Shown here one piece after another: positions 17,352 to 25,784 of a stretch of DNA of 50,586 bases (the stretch's first letter is position 1; each line of letters opens with the position of its first letter). Source of the stretch: Cyanobacteria bacterium FACHB-DQ100 (GTDB taxonomy: Bacteria > Cyanobacteriota > Cyanobacteriia > Leptolyngbyales > Leptolyngbyaceae); NCBI GenBank assembly GCA_014695195.1, contig JACJNW010000008.1:1-50586 (forward strand), given 5' to 3'. Both the position numbers and the translations under genes were made by a program. The notes under the pieces are model-generated. The model was not told the DNA's origin. It saw only the letters and a program-made list of their open reading frames with translations, and ran no database searches.

Positions 17352-17657
17352 ATGGCAAAGAGCCTAGAACAGTTCAATCAAGTTCTTCTGAACGACTCGA
17401 CGATTCAAGAGCAACTGAAGGTTTCAATTGACCAAGCAGGGTTTGCAAAGCTGATGGTTAAGCTAGGAGCAGAAAAAGGCTATAGCTTCACCACTGCTGA
17501 TGTAGAAGAACAGATTTCTGCGGGTCAAGCGCTAGGAGTACGAGATCTCTGCAACGAGGAGTTAGAAGCAGTTGCCGGAGGACTGCAAGCTGCCTATACC
17601 GGAGGCTGTGATGGTCGGGGCTGGACAAGTTTGTTTGGTTGGTGCCGCGAAAACTAA
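17352..17657 (+). CDS. Lanthipeptide precursor 1, Nif11-type leader
   Basis: A 101-residue precursor. Residues 1-77 form a Nif11-like leader (SLEQFNQVLLNDSTIQEQL, GAEKGYSFTTADVE, then NEELEAVAGG), ending in the double-Gly site cut by C39-peptidase exporters. The 24-residue core (78-101) reads LQAAYTGGCDGRGWTSLFGW then CREN. It holds Cys86 and Cys98 and three hydroxyl residues (Thr83, Thr92, Ser93), so at most two thioether rings, for example Thr83-Cys86 and Thr92 or Ser93 with Cys98. AAGGAG lies seven bases before the ATG. The leader has a Cys (67) outside the core. LanM upstream and the C39 ABC exporter downstream supply the modification and export steps. Ring pattern and activity are inferred. 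Confidence 0.92.
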   Translation: MAKSLEQFNQVLLNDSTIQEQLKVSIDQAGFAKLMVKLGAEKGYSFTTADVEEQISAGQALGVRDLCNEELEAVAGGLQAAYTGGCDGRGWTSLFGWCREN

Positions 17658-17665
17658 TTGATCGA

Positions 17666-17700
17666 AGATCGAGCAGTAGATATCCCTCGATCTTTCCTTT
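17666..17700 (+). terminator. Hairpin between precursor genes
   Basis: AGATCGAG and CTCGATCT pair across a 12-base loop, followed by TTCCTTT. It could stop some transcripts after the first precursor and so set the ratio of precursors to the export genes. A related hairpin follows the second precursor. Confidence 0.55.
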
Positions 17701-17762
17701 CTCCCCAAGAAGCTTGTTTATCTAATTGACTGACATACCCATTCTGTACAAGGAGTTTCATC

Positions 17763-18068
17763 ATGGCAAAGAGCCTAGAACAATTCAATCAAGTTCTTCT
17801 GAACGACTCGACGATTCAAGAGCAACTAAAATTTACGGCTGATCAAGCAGGATTTGCAAAACTCATGGTTGAGCTAGGAGCGGAAAAAGGCTATAGCTTC
17901 ACCACTGCTGATGTAGAAAAACAGATTTCTGCGGGTCAAACGGTAGAAGTGCGAGATCTCTGCAACGAAGAGTTAGAAGCAGTTGCCGGAGGATTGCAAG
18001 CTGCCTATACCGGAGGCTGTGATGGTCGGGGCTGGACAAGTTTGTTTGGTTGGTGCCGCGAAAACTAA
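17763..18068 (+). CDS. Lanthipeptide precursor 2, identical core
   Basis: A second 101-residue Nif11-leader precursor. The 24-residue core after AVAGG is identical to that of the first gene, and only one base differs across the core region (CTG against TTG for Leu78). The leader differs at several positions: KFTADQAG for KVSIDQAG, VELGAEKG for VKLGAEKG, VEKQ for VEEQ, and QTVEVRD for QALGVRD. The ribosome site and the upstream ACATTCTGT/ACCCATTCTGT context are copied too. The two units lie 411 bases apart, so this is a recent tandem duplication that has kept the core fixed while the leader drifted. It is read with the first copy or from a weak box-like sequence at about 17699-17724. Confidence 0.92.
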   Translation: MAKSLEQFNQVLLNDSTIQEQLKFTADQAGFAKLMVELGAEKGYSFTTADVEKQISAGQTVEVRDLCNEELEAVAGGLQAAYTGGCDGRGWTSLFGWCREN

Positions 18069-18076
18069 TCGATCGA

Positions 18077-18104
18077 AGATCGAGGGGTATCTACTCCTCG
18101 ATCT
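18077..18104 (+). terminator. Hairpin after precursor 2 (weak terminator or processing site)
   Basis: AGATCGAGG pairs with CCTCGATCT around a 10-base loop. The T-run after it is poor (CTTCCC), so readthrough into the downstream unknown gene and exporter is likely. It may instead protect the precursor mRNA 3' end. Confidence 0.4.
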
Positions 18105-18158
18105 CTTCCCAAGAAACCTGCCTATCTATTGGAGACTTAATCGAAGAGGATCTGACCT

Positions 18159-19202
18159 ATGCCCTGCTCTATGGAAGACTATTTAAATGTTGTCGTTCCC
18201 TATCTCCCGTCGGAGTTGGTTTCTGCCTCAGCACTCTCTAATATTCGAGCATTATCCAAAGTGCTTCCACCCTTTTCCCTTGCGGGATTTGAGTCACGCT
18301 TAGGAACTGCCCAACCTGTTGTAGATCTATTAGTCAGATTTCCTCGATTGAAGTTGCCGCTACCGCAAGCGTTTCTAGCTCATTCTGCTTGGCGATCGCT
18401 GCACAATCTCTGTCAAGACTGGGTGCAACCCACCTCTGAACTCTACGATCAACTGCAACACATTTGGTTAGAATTTGACCTTGATCGGCCTGCTGCATCA
18501 GTTCCTATTCCCTGCCTATTTCTATCTCTCAGCGATACTGTTCAAGATGCGCGATCGCTCGTTAAGTTAGCTCACCGCCTTCCAGAACACACTATTTCCG
18601 CTAGCATTGCTGCAAATCTCACCCGATGCGCTCATGCCTTGCCCACTAATGCCCGAATTGAACATTTAGGAGCAATGTTATCTCGTCCCAACCAGGCAAT
18701 TCGCGTTGTTGTAAGCGGAATTCGGCTCCAGCAAATCCCAGAGTATCTTACCAAGATTGGCTGGCATGATTCCACAAACCGTTTGACAGCATTAATTTCA
18801 AATCTACTGGAACAAGTCGATTCTGTTGCAATCCTTGATCTCGATGTAGGTGAGCAAATCTTGCCAAAAATCGGCATTGAGTGTTTTAATCGTCAACCCT
18901 CGCCGCACCCTAGACAACAACAATTTCTAGACTATCTGGTTGGACAAGAACTATGCACCCCGGAGAAACAAGCTGCGATCGCACAATGGACTGGTCTCTC
19001 TCAAAACATTCCTCAAAACGATGCTGCACCCACCAACCTCATGTGGGGAGATTTATTCTTGCGGGGTAAAGCACACAGCATTTTCTGGCGCAGCGTTAGC
19101 CATATTAAATTGAGCTATCAACCTGAACAGCCACTAGATGCCAAGGCATATCTTGCTTTTGGTCACAATTGGTTCGATGCTAGCGTCCCCCTCTCTGCCT
19201 GA
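18159..19202 (+). CDS. Unknown protein inside lanthipeptide cluster
   Basis: A 347-residue protein that I do not recognise. It has no signal peptide and no membrane segment. It is largely helical, with several Leu/Pro-rich stretches (VVVPYLPSELVSA, ALSKVLPPFSLAGF, RFPRLKLPLPQAFLAHSAW). The middle reads CLFLSLSDTVQDARSLVKLA and IRVVVSGIRLQQIPEYLTKI, and the C-terminus has LMWGDLFLRGKAHSIFWRSV and LAFGHNWFDAS. The GAGGA at about 18144 supports the first ATG. It lies between the precursors and the exporter on the same strand, 10 bases before the exporter start, so it is likely translated with the export genes. Its position suggests a role in maturation, precursor delivery or immunity; this is inference from context only. 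Confidence 0.75.
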   Translation: MPCSMEDYLNVVVPYLPSELVSASALSNIRALSKVLPPFSLAGFESRLGTAQPVVDLLVRFPRLKLPLPQAFLAHSAWRSLHNLCQDWVQPTSELYDQLQHIWLEFDLDRPAASVPIPCLFLSLSDTVQDARSLVKLAHRLPEHTISASIAANLTRCAHALPTNARIEHLGAMLSRPNQAIRVVVSGIRLQQIPEYLTKIGWHDSTNRLTALISNLLEQVDSVAILDLDVGEQILPKIGIECFNRQPSPHPRQQQFLDYLVGQELCTPEKQAAIAQWTGLSQNIPQNDAAPTNLMWGDLFLRGKAHSIFWRSVSHIKLSYQPEQPLDAKAYLAFGHNWFDASVPLSA

Positions 19203-19212
19203 GCTTCAATCT

Positions 19213-21396
19213 ATGAAATACTATAACGTTCGTCAGCATAGCCAGGAAGACTGTGGAGCCGCTTGTCTTGCCTCGATCGCCAAAGTCTACGGTAAAACTT
19301 TCACTCTTGCACATGTGCGGGAAGCGGTTGGGACAGGACAGTTGGGAACAACGCTCTTGGGCTTAAAACGGGGTGCTGAAACGCTAGGATTCAAAGCACG
19401 AGCTGTTCAAGTCCAACCCGAATCGCTCCGCTCGATCGGAACATTCCCCTTGCCTGCGATCGTGCATTGGAAGGGGTATCATTGGGTGGTGCTGTACCAG
19501 CAGCGCGGCAAGCGATTTGTCATTGCCGATCCTGCGGTAGGCATTCGCTATCTTTCCCAATCCGAACTCAGATCGGGCTGGACTGATGGAGTGATGTTAC
19601 TGCTAGAGCCAGATTTAGAACATTTCTTGGCGCAGTCCGATGATGCAACAGGGAGCTGGAATCGTTTTCTCAAAAATACTTGGGAACATCGCCAGTTGAT
19701 TGCAACAGTGCTAGTGATGAATCTCTTTTTAGGTATTCTCTCGCTCTCAGCCCCGTTCCTGATGCAGATTCTTACCGATGATGTGTTGATGCGAGGAGAC
19801 CTGAAACTACTCGCGATCGTCGCGATCGCAGTCATTGTTCTCAACTGTATTAGCAGCAGTTTAGGATACATTCAGTCCTTGCTGATTGCTCACTTTACTC
19901 AGCGGCTAGAACTGGGGTTAGTGCTAGATTTTAGTCGACAACTGTTGCGGTTACCTTTGCAGTATTTTGAAACTCGGCGGAGTGGAGAAATTGTGAGCCG
20001 CTTGCGCGATATTCAAGAGATTAATCAACTCGTTGGGCAAATTGTTGTGGGGTTGCCAAGCCAGTTATTTATTGCGATCGTCTCTCTCGGATTAATGTTG
20101 CTCTATAGTGCAAAACTGACAGCCGTTGCCTTGGGTCTTGCGGTAGTCATGATTCTTTCAACGGTAATGTTAGTTCCACTGTTACAGGAGAAAACGCGCA
20201 GTCTATTGGTGCTGGAAGCAGAAAATCAAGGCATTCTTGTCGAAACATTCAAAGGGGCGCTGACCCTGAGAACGCTCAATGCTGCTCCTCAATTTTGGGA
20301 TGAATTGCAAAGCCGATTCGGGCGACTCGCAAATCTAACATTTCGGACACTTCAAATTGGAATAATTAATCGCGCACTCTCTGGTTTTGTCTCTGCTGTA
20401 AGTAGCATCATCTTACTCTGGTTTGGCAGTTCATTTGTAATTGCGAATGAACTAACTATTGGGCAACTCATTGCTTTTAATAGCATGAACACTAATTTCC
20501 TCGCATTTATTGCTGCATTGCTGGGAGTGATTCATGCTTTGGTTCAGGCACAAACAGGTGTGCAGCGCTTAACCGAAGTCATTGCAGCCACTCCTGAAGA
20601 TTTTGATGCGTCTAAAAAACCTGCTGCAACGCTCTCGTCCACAGCAGATATTGTTTGTAGCCATCTCACATTTAACTATCCAGGTCGGCTAGAGCTATTA
20701 GAAGATTTCTCACTGACTATCCCAGGCGGGCAAACGATCGCGCTCATCGGCAAATCAGGCTGCGGCAAGAGTACGCTTGCAAAACTGATTGCCGGACTCT
20801 ATCCAGTGCAATCGGGCAACTTACGCATCGGCTTATACAATCTGCAAGATCTATCGCTCGCCTGTGTGCGGCAACAGGTTGTTTTAGTGCCTCAAGATGC
20901 CCATTTCTGGAGTCGCTCCATCTTAGAAAATTTCCGCCTTGCGGCTCCTCAGGCGACCTTTGAGCAGATTGTGCAAGCTTGCCGCATTACCGAAGCCGAT
21001 CAATTTATCAGTCAACTCCCGGATAAATACCAAACGGTGTTGGGTGAGTTTGGTGCCAATCTTTCTGGAGGGCAACGGCAACGACTCGCGATTGCACGCG
21101 CCTTGTTAAGTGATCCGCCGATTTTGATTCTAGATGAATCAACCTCTGGACTCGATCCAGTCAGTGAGTCGCAAGTATTAGATCGCCTCCTGCTGCATCG
21201 AACTGGCAAGACGACTATCTTAATTAGCCATCGTTCCAAGGTCATTGATCGCTCAGCCTGGATTGTTTTTTTAGAGCAAGGCAAGCTCAAACTGCAAGGC
21301 TCACTCAATCGCTTGCGATCCACACCAGGCAGTCATCTAGAGTTTTTATCCTCTGCTGAAAAAAGTATTGAATTGATGAATGGAGTCCTCCGATGA
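19213..21396 (+). CDS. lanT: Peptidase-containing ABC exporter (C39 protease, LanT/PCAT type)
   Basis: A 727-residue exporter that cuts the leader after the double Gly and pumps out the mature peptide. The ATG at 19213 gives the usual C39 opening MKYYNVRQHSQEDCGAACL; a longer open frame from 19138 overlaps the previous gene and is unlikely. The protease triad is Cys14, His90 (YHWVV) and Asp106 (IADPA), with the His-Asp spacing of 16 seen in characterised PCATs. A membrane domain of about six helices (roughly 165-450) is followed by the ATPase: Walker A GKSGCGKST, Q-loop LVPQDAHFW, signature LSGGQRQRLAIARAL, Walker B ILILDEST, and H-loop ISHRS. The stop overlaps the HlyD start by ATGA. Its substrates are the two precursors upstream. 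Confidence 0.94.
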   Translation: MKYYNVRQHSQEDCGAACLASIAKVYGKTFTLAHVREAVGTGQLGTTLLGLKRGAETLGFKARAVQVQPESLRSIGTFPLPAIVHWKGYHWVVLYQQRGKRFVIADPAVGIRYLSQSELRSGWTDGVMLLLEPDLEHFLAQSDDATGSWNRFLKNTWEHRQLIATVLVMNLFLGILSLSAPFLMQILTDDVLMRGDLKLLAIVAIAVIVLNCISSSLGYIQSLLIAHFTQRLELGLVLDFSRQLLRLPLQYFETRRSGEIVSRLRDIQEINQLVGQIVVGLPSQLFIAIVSLGLMLLYSAKLTAVALGLAVVMILSTVMLVPLLQEKTRSLLVLEAENQGILVETFKGALTLRTLNAAPQFWDELQSRFGRLANLTFRTLQIGIINRALSGFVSAVSSIILLWFGSSFVIANELTIGQLIAFNSMNTNFLAFIAALLGVIHALVQAQTGVQRLTEVIAATPEDFDASKKPAATLSSTADIVCSHLTFNYPGRLELLEDFSLTIPGGQTIALIGKSGCGKSTLAKLIAGLYPVQSGNLRIGLYNLQDLSLACVRQQVVLVPQDAHFWSRSILENFRLAAPQATFEQIVQACRITEADQFISQLPDKYQTVLGEFGANLSGGQRQRLAIARALLSDPPILILDESTSGLDPVSESQVLDRLLLHRTGKTTILISHRSKVIDRSAWIVFLEQGKLKLQGSLNRLRSTPGSHLEFLSSAEKSIELMNGVLR

Positions 21397-21986
21397 CCCA
21401 GGAACAATTAAATGAAAAATACAATGGGTTACGACCTGCTTACAGTGACGAATTTCTTCCTCCCATTGCACGATCGCTGAAGTTTGGTGCATTCATATTG
21501 CTGGGACTGTTGAGTGTTGCAATCGCTCTAGCAGCAACCGTTAAGTACAGCGTTGCGATCAAAGCTGAGGGAACAGTTGTGCAGCAGAAAACGCGGAGCG
21601 CAGGTCAGAGGCCCTCTTCTTTAAGAATCAAAGCTTATATTGCAGCCCAAGATCGCTATGGCGTGGCGGTGGGTCAGGCGGTACAACTGCGGGTGAATGC
21701 CTGTCCTTACTCCGACTATGGACTGCTAAAAGGAACAGTTCAGTCGCTATCCTCTGATGAAGTTTCGATTGCACCCCGCAATGCTGAAGAAACTGCTCAA
21801 CCTAGCTACTTTGAAGTTACGATTCTACCGTCAGCAACTTCTTTGACGCGGCGCAACTCCGTCGAAGTTGTGCAAGCTGCTAGTCGAGCTTGTTCAATTC
21901 GATCAGGCATGAAGGTAAAAGCGAGCATTCTAGCCCGTGAGGAGACAATCTTAGAATATGTGATGCGTCGAAATGGGTGGTTCTGA
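21393..21986 (+). CDS. Unusually short HlyD-family adaptor
   Basis: A 197-residue membrane-fusion protein whose start overlaps the exporter stop by 4 bases. Residues 1-55 match the usual HlyD N-terminus (FLPPIARSLKFGAFILLGLL, one membrane helix, KYSVAIKAEGTVVQQ). Residues 75-197 match the usual end: IAAQDRYGVAVGQAVQLRVN, ACPYSDYGLLKGTVQSL, FEVTILPS, RSGMKVKASILAREETILEY. The coiled-coil hairpin and lipoyl region that normally lie between these blocks (some 200 residues or more) are missing, apparently by a clean in-frame loss at QKTRSAGQRPSS. It may still clamp the ABC exporter, but it should not be able to reach an outer-membrane TolC. It is the final gene of the cluster and converges on the lycopene cyclase. 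Confidence 0.85.
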   Translation: MTQEQLNEKYNGLRPAYSDEFLPPIARSLKFGAFILLGLLSVAIALAATVKYSVAIKAEGTVVQQKTRSAGQRPSSLRIKAYIAAQDRYGVAVGQAVQLRVNACPYSDYGLLKGTVQSLSSDEVSIAPRNAEETAQPSYFEVTILPSATSLTRRNSVEVVQAASRACSIRSGMKVKASILAREETILEYVMRRNGWF

Positions 21987-22019
21987 ATCTGGTATAGAGT
22001 CAGAACCTACACCTCATTC

Positions 22020-23252
22020 TTACCCAACCAATACTTTCCAAAGCAACGCTCGATCGCTCCAGGCAGAGCGCATTAAATTCCAGCGAACTTCATGGGTGGT
22101 GTGACCGAATAAGTTCATCATCGTTTGCAACATTTCAGGCGTAGAAAGGGTATTTGCCAGAAAAGCGCTCCACTGAGATCGTGGCAACTGAAAGAAGGAA
22201 GCAAAGAAAGCCTGTAGCGTTTGCTCATCAAACCGCATCAGATTTTCTAAACCAAATAAATAGAGGGTGCGTTTACGCATCTCATCGCTTGACCACAGCG
22301 TTTGCCATGCAGATGTAGCAATTCTCGCGGGAGGATCGTTCAGATTTTCTACAGCGTGGGCGATCGTCTTCGCGACTCCCGGCGCACGTCGTAGCAGCGC
22401 ACCCACCATGTACCCGGATGCAGGATGCACCATACTCGCTGCCCCACCGAACCCGATTACTGATTGTTCGAGAGACGGTAACGGCAAATTCATGGGAAAC
22501 AGACAGTATTCAACGTGCTGTATCTCTTTCACCTGCACATCCCGAAAGGCAAGCCGCTTCTCTAACCGCTGCTGCAACACCTCAAACGTCACAGCAGGAC
22601 TGTTTGCCAATGAAGTCTCTTCTACAAAAAAGACATCATTTCCTAGATCCATCGCATAAAGGAAGGTAGGAGGCGCTTTTCGTTCATCAGATGACAGGTG
22701 ATCTGCCCGATAGTCCATCAAGACAAACTGCTGGGATTCGATCGGCGGCGAGGAGAATCTGCCGACGATGCCGTAGGCTGCCTGGTAAGCGATGCGGTCG
22801 CTTTTGGGTCTTTTTAATAGGGCAGGTTTGTGCCCACTCGCATCAACCACAATTCTGGCGGATAAAGCAATTCCTTCTGGGGTTGTGACACAAGAGCGAT
22901 CAGCGAAATGCTCCAGGGCGGCAGCAGTACCCTGATGCCAAACCATCTTGCCGCGATCGCAGCGTTCCAACCAGTAGTTTTGAAGTTTGACGTTATCGAA
23001 TAAGCCATATTCTCGCCCAAGCGCGATTTTTTGTTGAGCTGCATAGGCCACACTATTTTGCCAACGGTGGCTCAAAAGATGCGTTAAGTTCATCGGCTCT
23101 AATTCATCGCACCAAATCCCATAGGTATTTGACCACGCAACCGGAGGCGGGACGGGCGCTAAACCTGCAACGTTTAACCCTTCATCACAAAGCGCGGCAG
23201 CGATCGCCAGTCCTGCGGGTCCAGAGCCAATGACTAGAGCATCAAACACCAA
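22020..23252 (-). CDS. crtL: Lycopene beta-cyclase (CrtL type)
   Basis: A 410-residue flavoprotein that closes both ends of lycopene to beta-ionone rings, giving beta-carotene for photosynthetic membranes. The N-terminus has the dinucleotide-binding fold DALVIGSGPAGLAIAAALCD, then SNTYGIWCDELE, the central FLYAMDLGNDVFFVEETSLA, and VIGFGGAASMVHPASGYMVG, all conserved in plant and cyanobacterial CrtL. Length is normal. There is no ATG at the start: TTG at 23252 has GGAGG seven bases upstream, and GTG at 23249 is the alternative, giving a start close to MFDALVIG as in relatives. It follows purT by 43 bases on the same strand and may be co-transcribed with it. Confidence 0.93.
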   Translation of the reverse strand: MVFDALVIGSGPAGLAIAAALCDEGLNVAGLAPVPPPVAWSNTYGIWCDELEPMNLTHLLSHRWQNSVAYAAQQKIALGREYGLFDNVKLQNYWLERCDRGKMVWHQGTAAALEHFADRSCVTTPEGIALSARIVVDASGHKPALLKRPKSDRIAYQAAYGIVGRFSSPPIESQQFVLMDYRADHLSSDERKAPPTFLYAMDLGNDVFFVEETSLANSPAVTFEVLQQRLEKRLAFRDVQVKEIQHVEYCLFPMNLPLPSLEQSVIGFGGAASMVHPASGYMVGALLRRAPGVAKTIAHAVENLNDPPARIATSAWQTLWSSDEMRKRTLYLFGLENLMRFDEQTLQAFFASFFQLPRSQWSAFLANTLSTPEMLQTMMNLFGHTTHEVRWNLMRSAWSDRALLWKVLVG

Positions 23253-23295
23253 AATCTAACCTCCACTTCCCGGAACAGAGCTACTTCAATATAAT

Positions 23296-24510
23296 TCAAG
23301 CCTGCGATACTAAAACTGTGACAGCCGCCGCGCTTGCTTTCGCTCGCTCTCTAGCCTGCTCCACAGTATCGCCCAGCGCCAAAGCAACCCCCATCCGACG
23401 ATTCCGATAGGCGCGAGGCTTGCCGAACAGACGGACTTTACTGGTCGGCACCTGCAGCGCTTCGCTAATTCCGCTAAACCGGGGATTATCGCCCGCCGTA
23501 CTGGCTAGAATCACAGCCGATGCCCCGGGTTGGATCAGGGTAATCTCGCCAATGGGAAGCCCGGTGATGGCTCGCACATGCAACTCAAACTCAGACATAC
23601 TCTGGCTTATCAGAGTCACCATCCCGGTATCGTGGGGGCGGGGACTGACTTCACTGAAGTATACGGTTTGTGCTGTTTCGCTAGTTCCTTGAATGAAGAG
23701 TTCAACGCCAAAGAGGCCCCATCCTCCAAGGGCGGTCGTAATCTTCTCGGCAATCTCCTGACACCGTTCTAGAGTCTGGGGGTGCAGAGCGCAGGGTTGC
23801 CAAGATTCTCGGTAGTCACCACCCACCTGAATATGACCAATGGGTGGACAGAAGTGAGTCCCAGAAGCCGAACGAACCGTCAGCAAGGTAATCTCGGTGT
23901 CAAAGGGGACAAATCCTTCGACAATGACTCGCCCGCCTTTGGTGCGTCCCCCGGCTTGGGCATACTCCCAGGCAGATTGAATTTCTGCCTCAGTGCGGAC
24001 GGTACTCTGACCTTTGCCGGAGGAACTCATAACAGGTTTAACGACACAGGGTAAGCCCAACTCTACGATCGCCTGCTGGTATTCGACTTCTGTTTCAGCA
24101 AAGCGATAGGGCGAGGTTTTCAGCCCTAGCTCCTCGGCGGCTAGACACCGAATCCCCTCTCGATTCATGGTGAGCTGAGTTGCCTTCGCGGTGGGAACGA
24201 CTCGCCAGCCTTCCTGTTCTAGCTCAACTAGGGTCGCTGTAGCGATCGCCTCAACTTCCGGCACAATCAGCCCCGGTTTTTCCTGCTCAACAATTCGCCG
24301 CACTTGGGTTCCGTCCAGCATATTGATCACATGCGATCGGTGGGCGACCTGCATCGCGGGCGCATTTGCATAGGCATCGACCGCAATGACTTCTAACCCC
24401 AGACGCTGGGCTTCAATTGCAACTTCTTTGCCCAGTTCGCCGGAGCCAAGCAAGAGAAGCCGTTGAGCAGTGGGGGTCAGGGATGTACCCCAAGACGACA
24501 GATCGGTCAT
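23296..24510 (-). CDS. purT: Formate-dependent GAR transformylase
   Basis: A 404-residue ATP-grasp enzyme that uses formate and ATP to formylate glycinamide ribonucleotide in purine synthesis. The N-terminus [17 protein letters not shown] and [20 protein letters not shown] bind the nucleotide. The ATP-grasp core shows [33 protein letters not shown], and [11 protein letters not shown] with the metal-binding [15 protein letters not shown]. Length agrees with bacterial PurT, which is slightly under 400 residues. The gene reads into crtL and appears more GC-rich in its codons than nearby genes, an impression not measured. No other purine gene is nearby. Function is confident. Confidence 0.94.
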   Translation of the reverse strand: MTDLSSWGTSLTPTAQRLLLLGSGELGKEVAIEAQRLGLEVIAVDAYANAPAMQVAHRSHVINMLDGTQVRRIVEQEKPGLIVPEVEAIATATLVELEQEGWRVVPTAKATQLTMNREGIRCLAAEELGLKTSPYRFAETEVEYQQAIVELGLPCVVKPVMSSSGKGQSTVRTEAEIQSAWEYAQAGGRTKGGRVIVEGFVPFDTEITLLTVRSASGTHFCPPIGHIQVGGDYRESWQPCALHPQTLERCQEIAEKITTALGGWGLFGVELFIQGTSETAQTVYFSEVSPRPHDTGMVTLISQSMSEFELHVRAITGLPIGEITLIQPGASAVILASTAGDNPRFSGISEALQVPTSKVRLFGKPRAYRNRRMGVALALGDTVEQARERAKASAAAVTVLVSQA

Positions 24511-24681
24511 GATGAAACACTGAAGAAGGTTTGCTTTCTCTTCATTATCTAGTAAAGGGGGAGGTCAGTGGACAATCGCCGCATATGGTTTGAGCAGAAT
24601 TAGATCGGTGCTGAGGTTTGCTACGCTTTCCGAGCGCGATCGACCATGGCTGGAGACACTCTTAAATTGCAAGCTGTCAGG

Positions 24682-25080
24682 CTAATCTAAGAGCTGAGAC
24701 TGCCTTTTGTGAGACTGCCTTTTGTAGGCGAAATAGCGACCTAAATCTTTGCTGCTGATTATATAAATCACAATCATTGTGCTAAGAGCAGACAGGATCA
24801 AACTCCCAATTAGCAGAGCAGTAGAAAGCTTTGAACTCAGTGCCACCACCATTGCAATTAGAAGCACAACCAGCACACTACAAATTCCAATCAGCAACCA
24901 CTTTGCCCATTTTCGTCCTTGTAGAACAAAGTACATCACGACAAGCGTAAATAAGATGCGACCAATCGCCCATCGATCCTTTGCCAGGATCACTAAGGCA
25001 CCATCCAAAATGCAGAGCAGTACGAACATTACGAGTAATCGATTGCGAGCTTGCAGTGCAGGTTGATCAAGCTGGAGCAT
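24682..25080 (-). CDS. Small four-helix membrane protein, unknown
   Basis: A 132-residue protein from the ATG at 25080; a TTG start at 25095 would add five residues. Four hydrophobic helices are visible: LLVMFVLLCILDGALVIL, AIGRILFTLVVMYFVL, WLLIGICSVLVVLLIAMVVA and ALLIGSLILSALSTMIVIYI. A basic tail follows (YKRQSHKRQSQLLD). The tail KRQSHKRQSQ comes from a perfect 15-bp tandem duplication in the DNA (24695-24724), so the C-terminus is probably variable. I do not recognise the family and no neighbour suggests a role. Confidence 0.6.
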   Translation of the reverse strand: MLQLDQPALQARNRLLVMFVLLCILDGALVILAKDRWAIGRILFTLVVMYFVLQGRKWAKWLLIGICSVLVVLLIAMVVALSSKLSTALLIGSLILSALSTMIVIYIISSKDLGRYFAYKRQSHKRQSQLLD

Positions 25081-25254
25081 GGTTTTAGTAACCAAAGTGA
25101 GGACATTGATCGTTACTGTACGACAGGATGAGTCTCCTGATCGTGCTGCCGATCAAAAATGATCCTTCAGGTGAGTAAAGCGATCTAAATAGCTCAAGTA
25201 AGGGATCATCTTGAACATTATGGACTGTGGAGTAGAGCCGAGGAACATCAACTC

Positions 25255-25356
25255 ATACCAAATTGATTTGTGGATACGACAGATTCTTGCCCCCTAAATC
25301 CCCCATTCTGGGGGACTTTGAGTATGATCTGTTGTGTTCTATGTTTAATTTGGTAT
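25255..25356. repeat. 102-bp inverted-repeat element (copy 2)
   Basis: Same length and orientation as copy 1 at 8014-8115, differing at a handful of positions. It starts ATACCAAATTGATTTGTGGA, carries the hairpin CCCCCTAAATCCCCCATTCT plus GGGGGACTTTGA, and ends in GGTAT. It lies in the 25081-25784 gap upstream of the fatty-acid operon. Confidence 0.78.
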
Positions 25357-25426
25357 CACACAGCTTTACAGCAGTCGGAGTTTAATAGTGCATTCGATCG
25401 TTAATTAGTTTTTAGCAAGTTAAATT

Positions 25427-25560
25427 ATGATTCAATTCACCACGCATTTCTAAGCATTCCGTTTGAGCAATGGTCTGAGACTTGTTGCAGAATTCAAACA
25501 GTCTTAGAACACCACTACCTGCCACCGTTGACGGTTGACTTAGGCTATATCAAAGGGTAA
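25427..25560 (+). pseudogene. Possible frameshifted 44-codon gene
   Basis: MIQFTTHF stops after eight codons. The adjoining frame, entered by one missing base near 25449-25451, reads LSIPFEQWSETCCRIQTVLE then HHYLPPLTVDLGYIKG and a TAA at 25558. The span of 134 bases is one short of 45 codons. The composition looks coding, but there is no clear ribosome site and I do not recognise the product, so this is tentative. Confidence 0.3.
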
Positions 25561-25687
25561 ATCCGATGACAATTGTTAAAAATTAACTCAGAAACTTGAT
25601 GGTGACTGTCTAATTAACTAAAGTGAAGTTAACGATTCTATGAGCGATTTTGGAGATATGTAAAGTTGTACTGGATACGATAACAAG

Positions 25688-25707
25688 TAATATTGTTCTC
25701 AATATTA
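25688..25707. promoter_or_regulatory. Candidate operator of the fatty-acid operon
   Basis: TAATATTG and CAATATTA form a perfect 8-bp dyad with a 4-base centre, 78 bases before the first gene of the degradation operon. Dyads of this shape are typical of TetR-, GntR- or MarR-type repressors, the families that govern fatty-acid degradation in other bacteria. A second, looser dyad (TTAACT...AGTTAA) is at 25614-25632. No regulator gene is adjacent, so the assignment is inference. The rest of 25561-25784 shows nothing else. Confidence 0.4.
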
Positions 25708-25784
25708 GTTTAACCCGATCGCCTCAGGATCATTGCTTCGCGCTTCACCTACAAAAGTGACCTGTGAGATAAGGATTAAATGCT

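Noticed and set aside
19138-19212. Longer start of the C39 exporter
   Set aside because: It overlaps the unknown gene by 65 bases, and C39 domains begin at the ATG at 19213.
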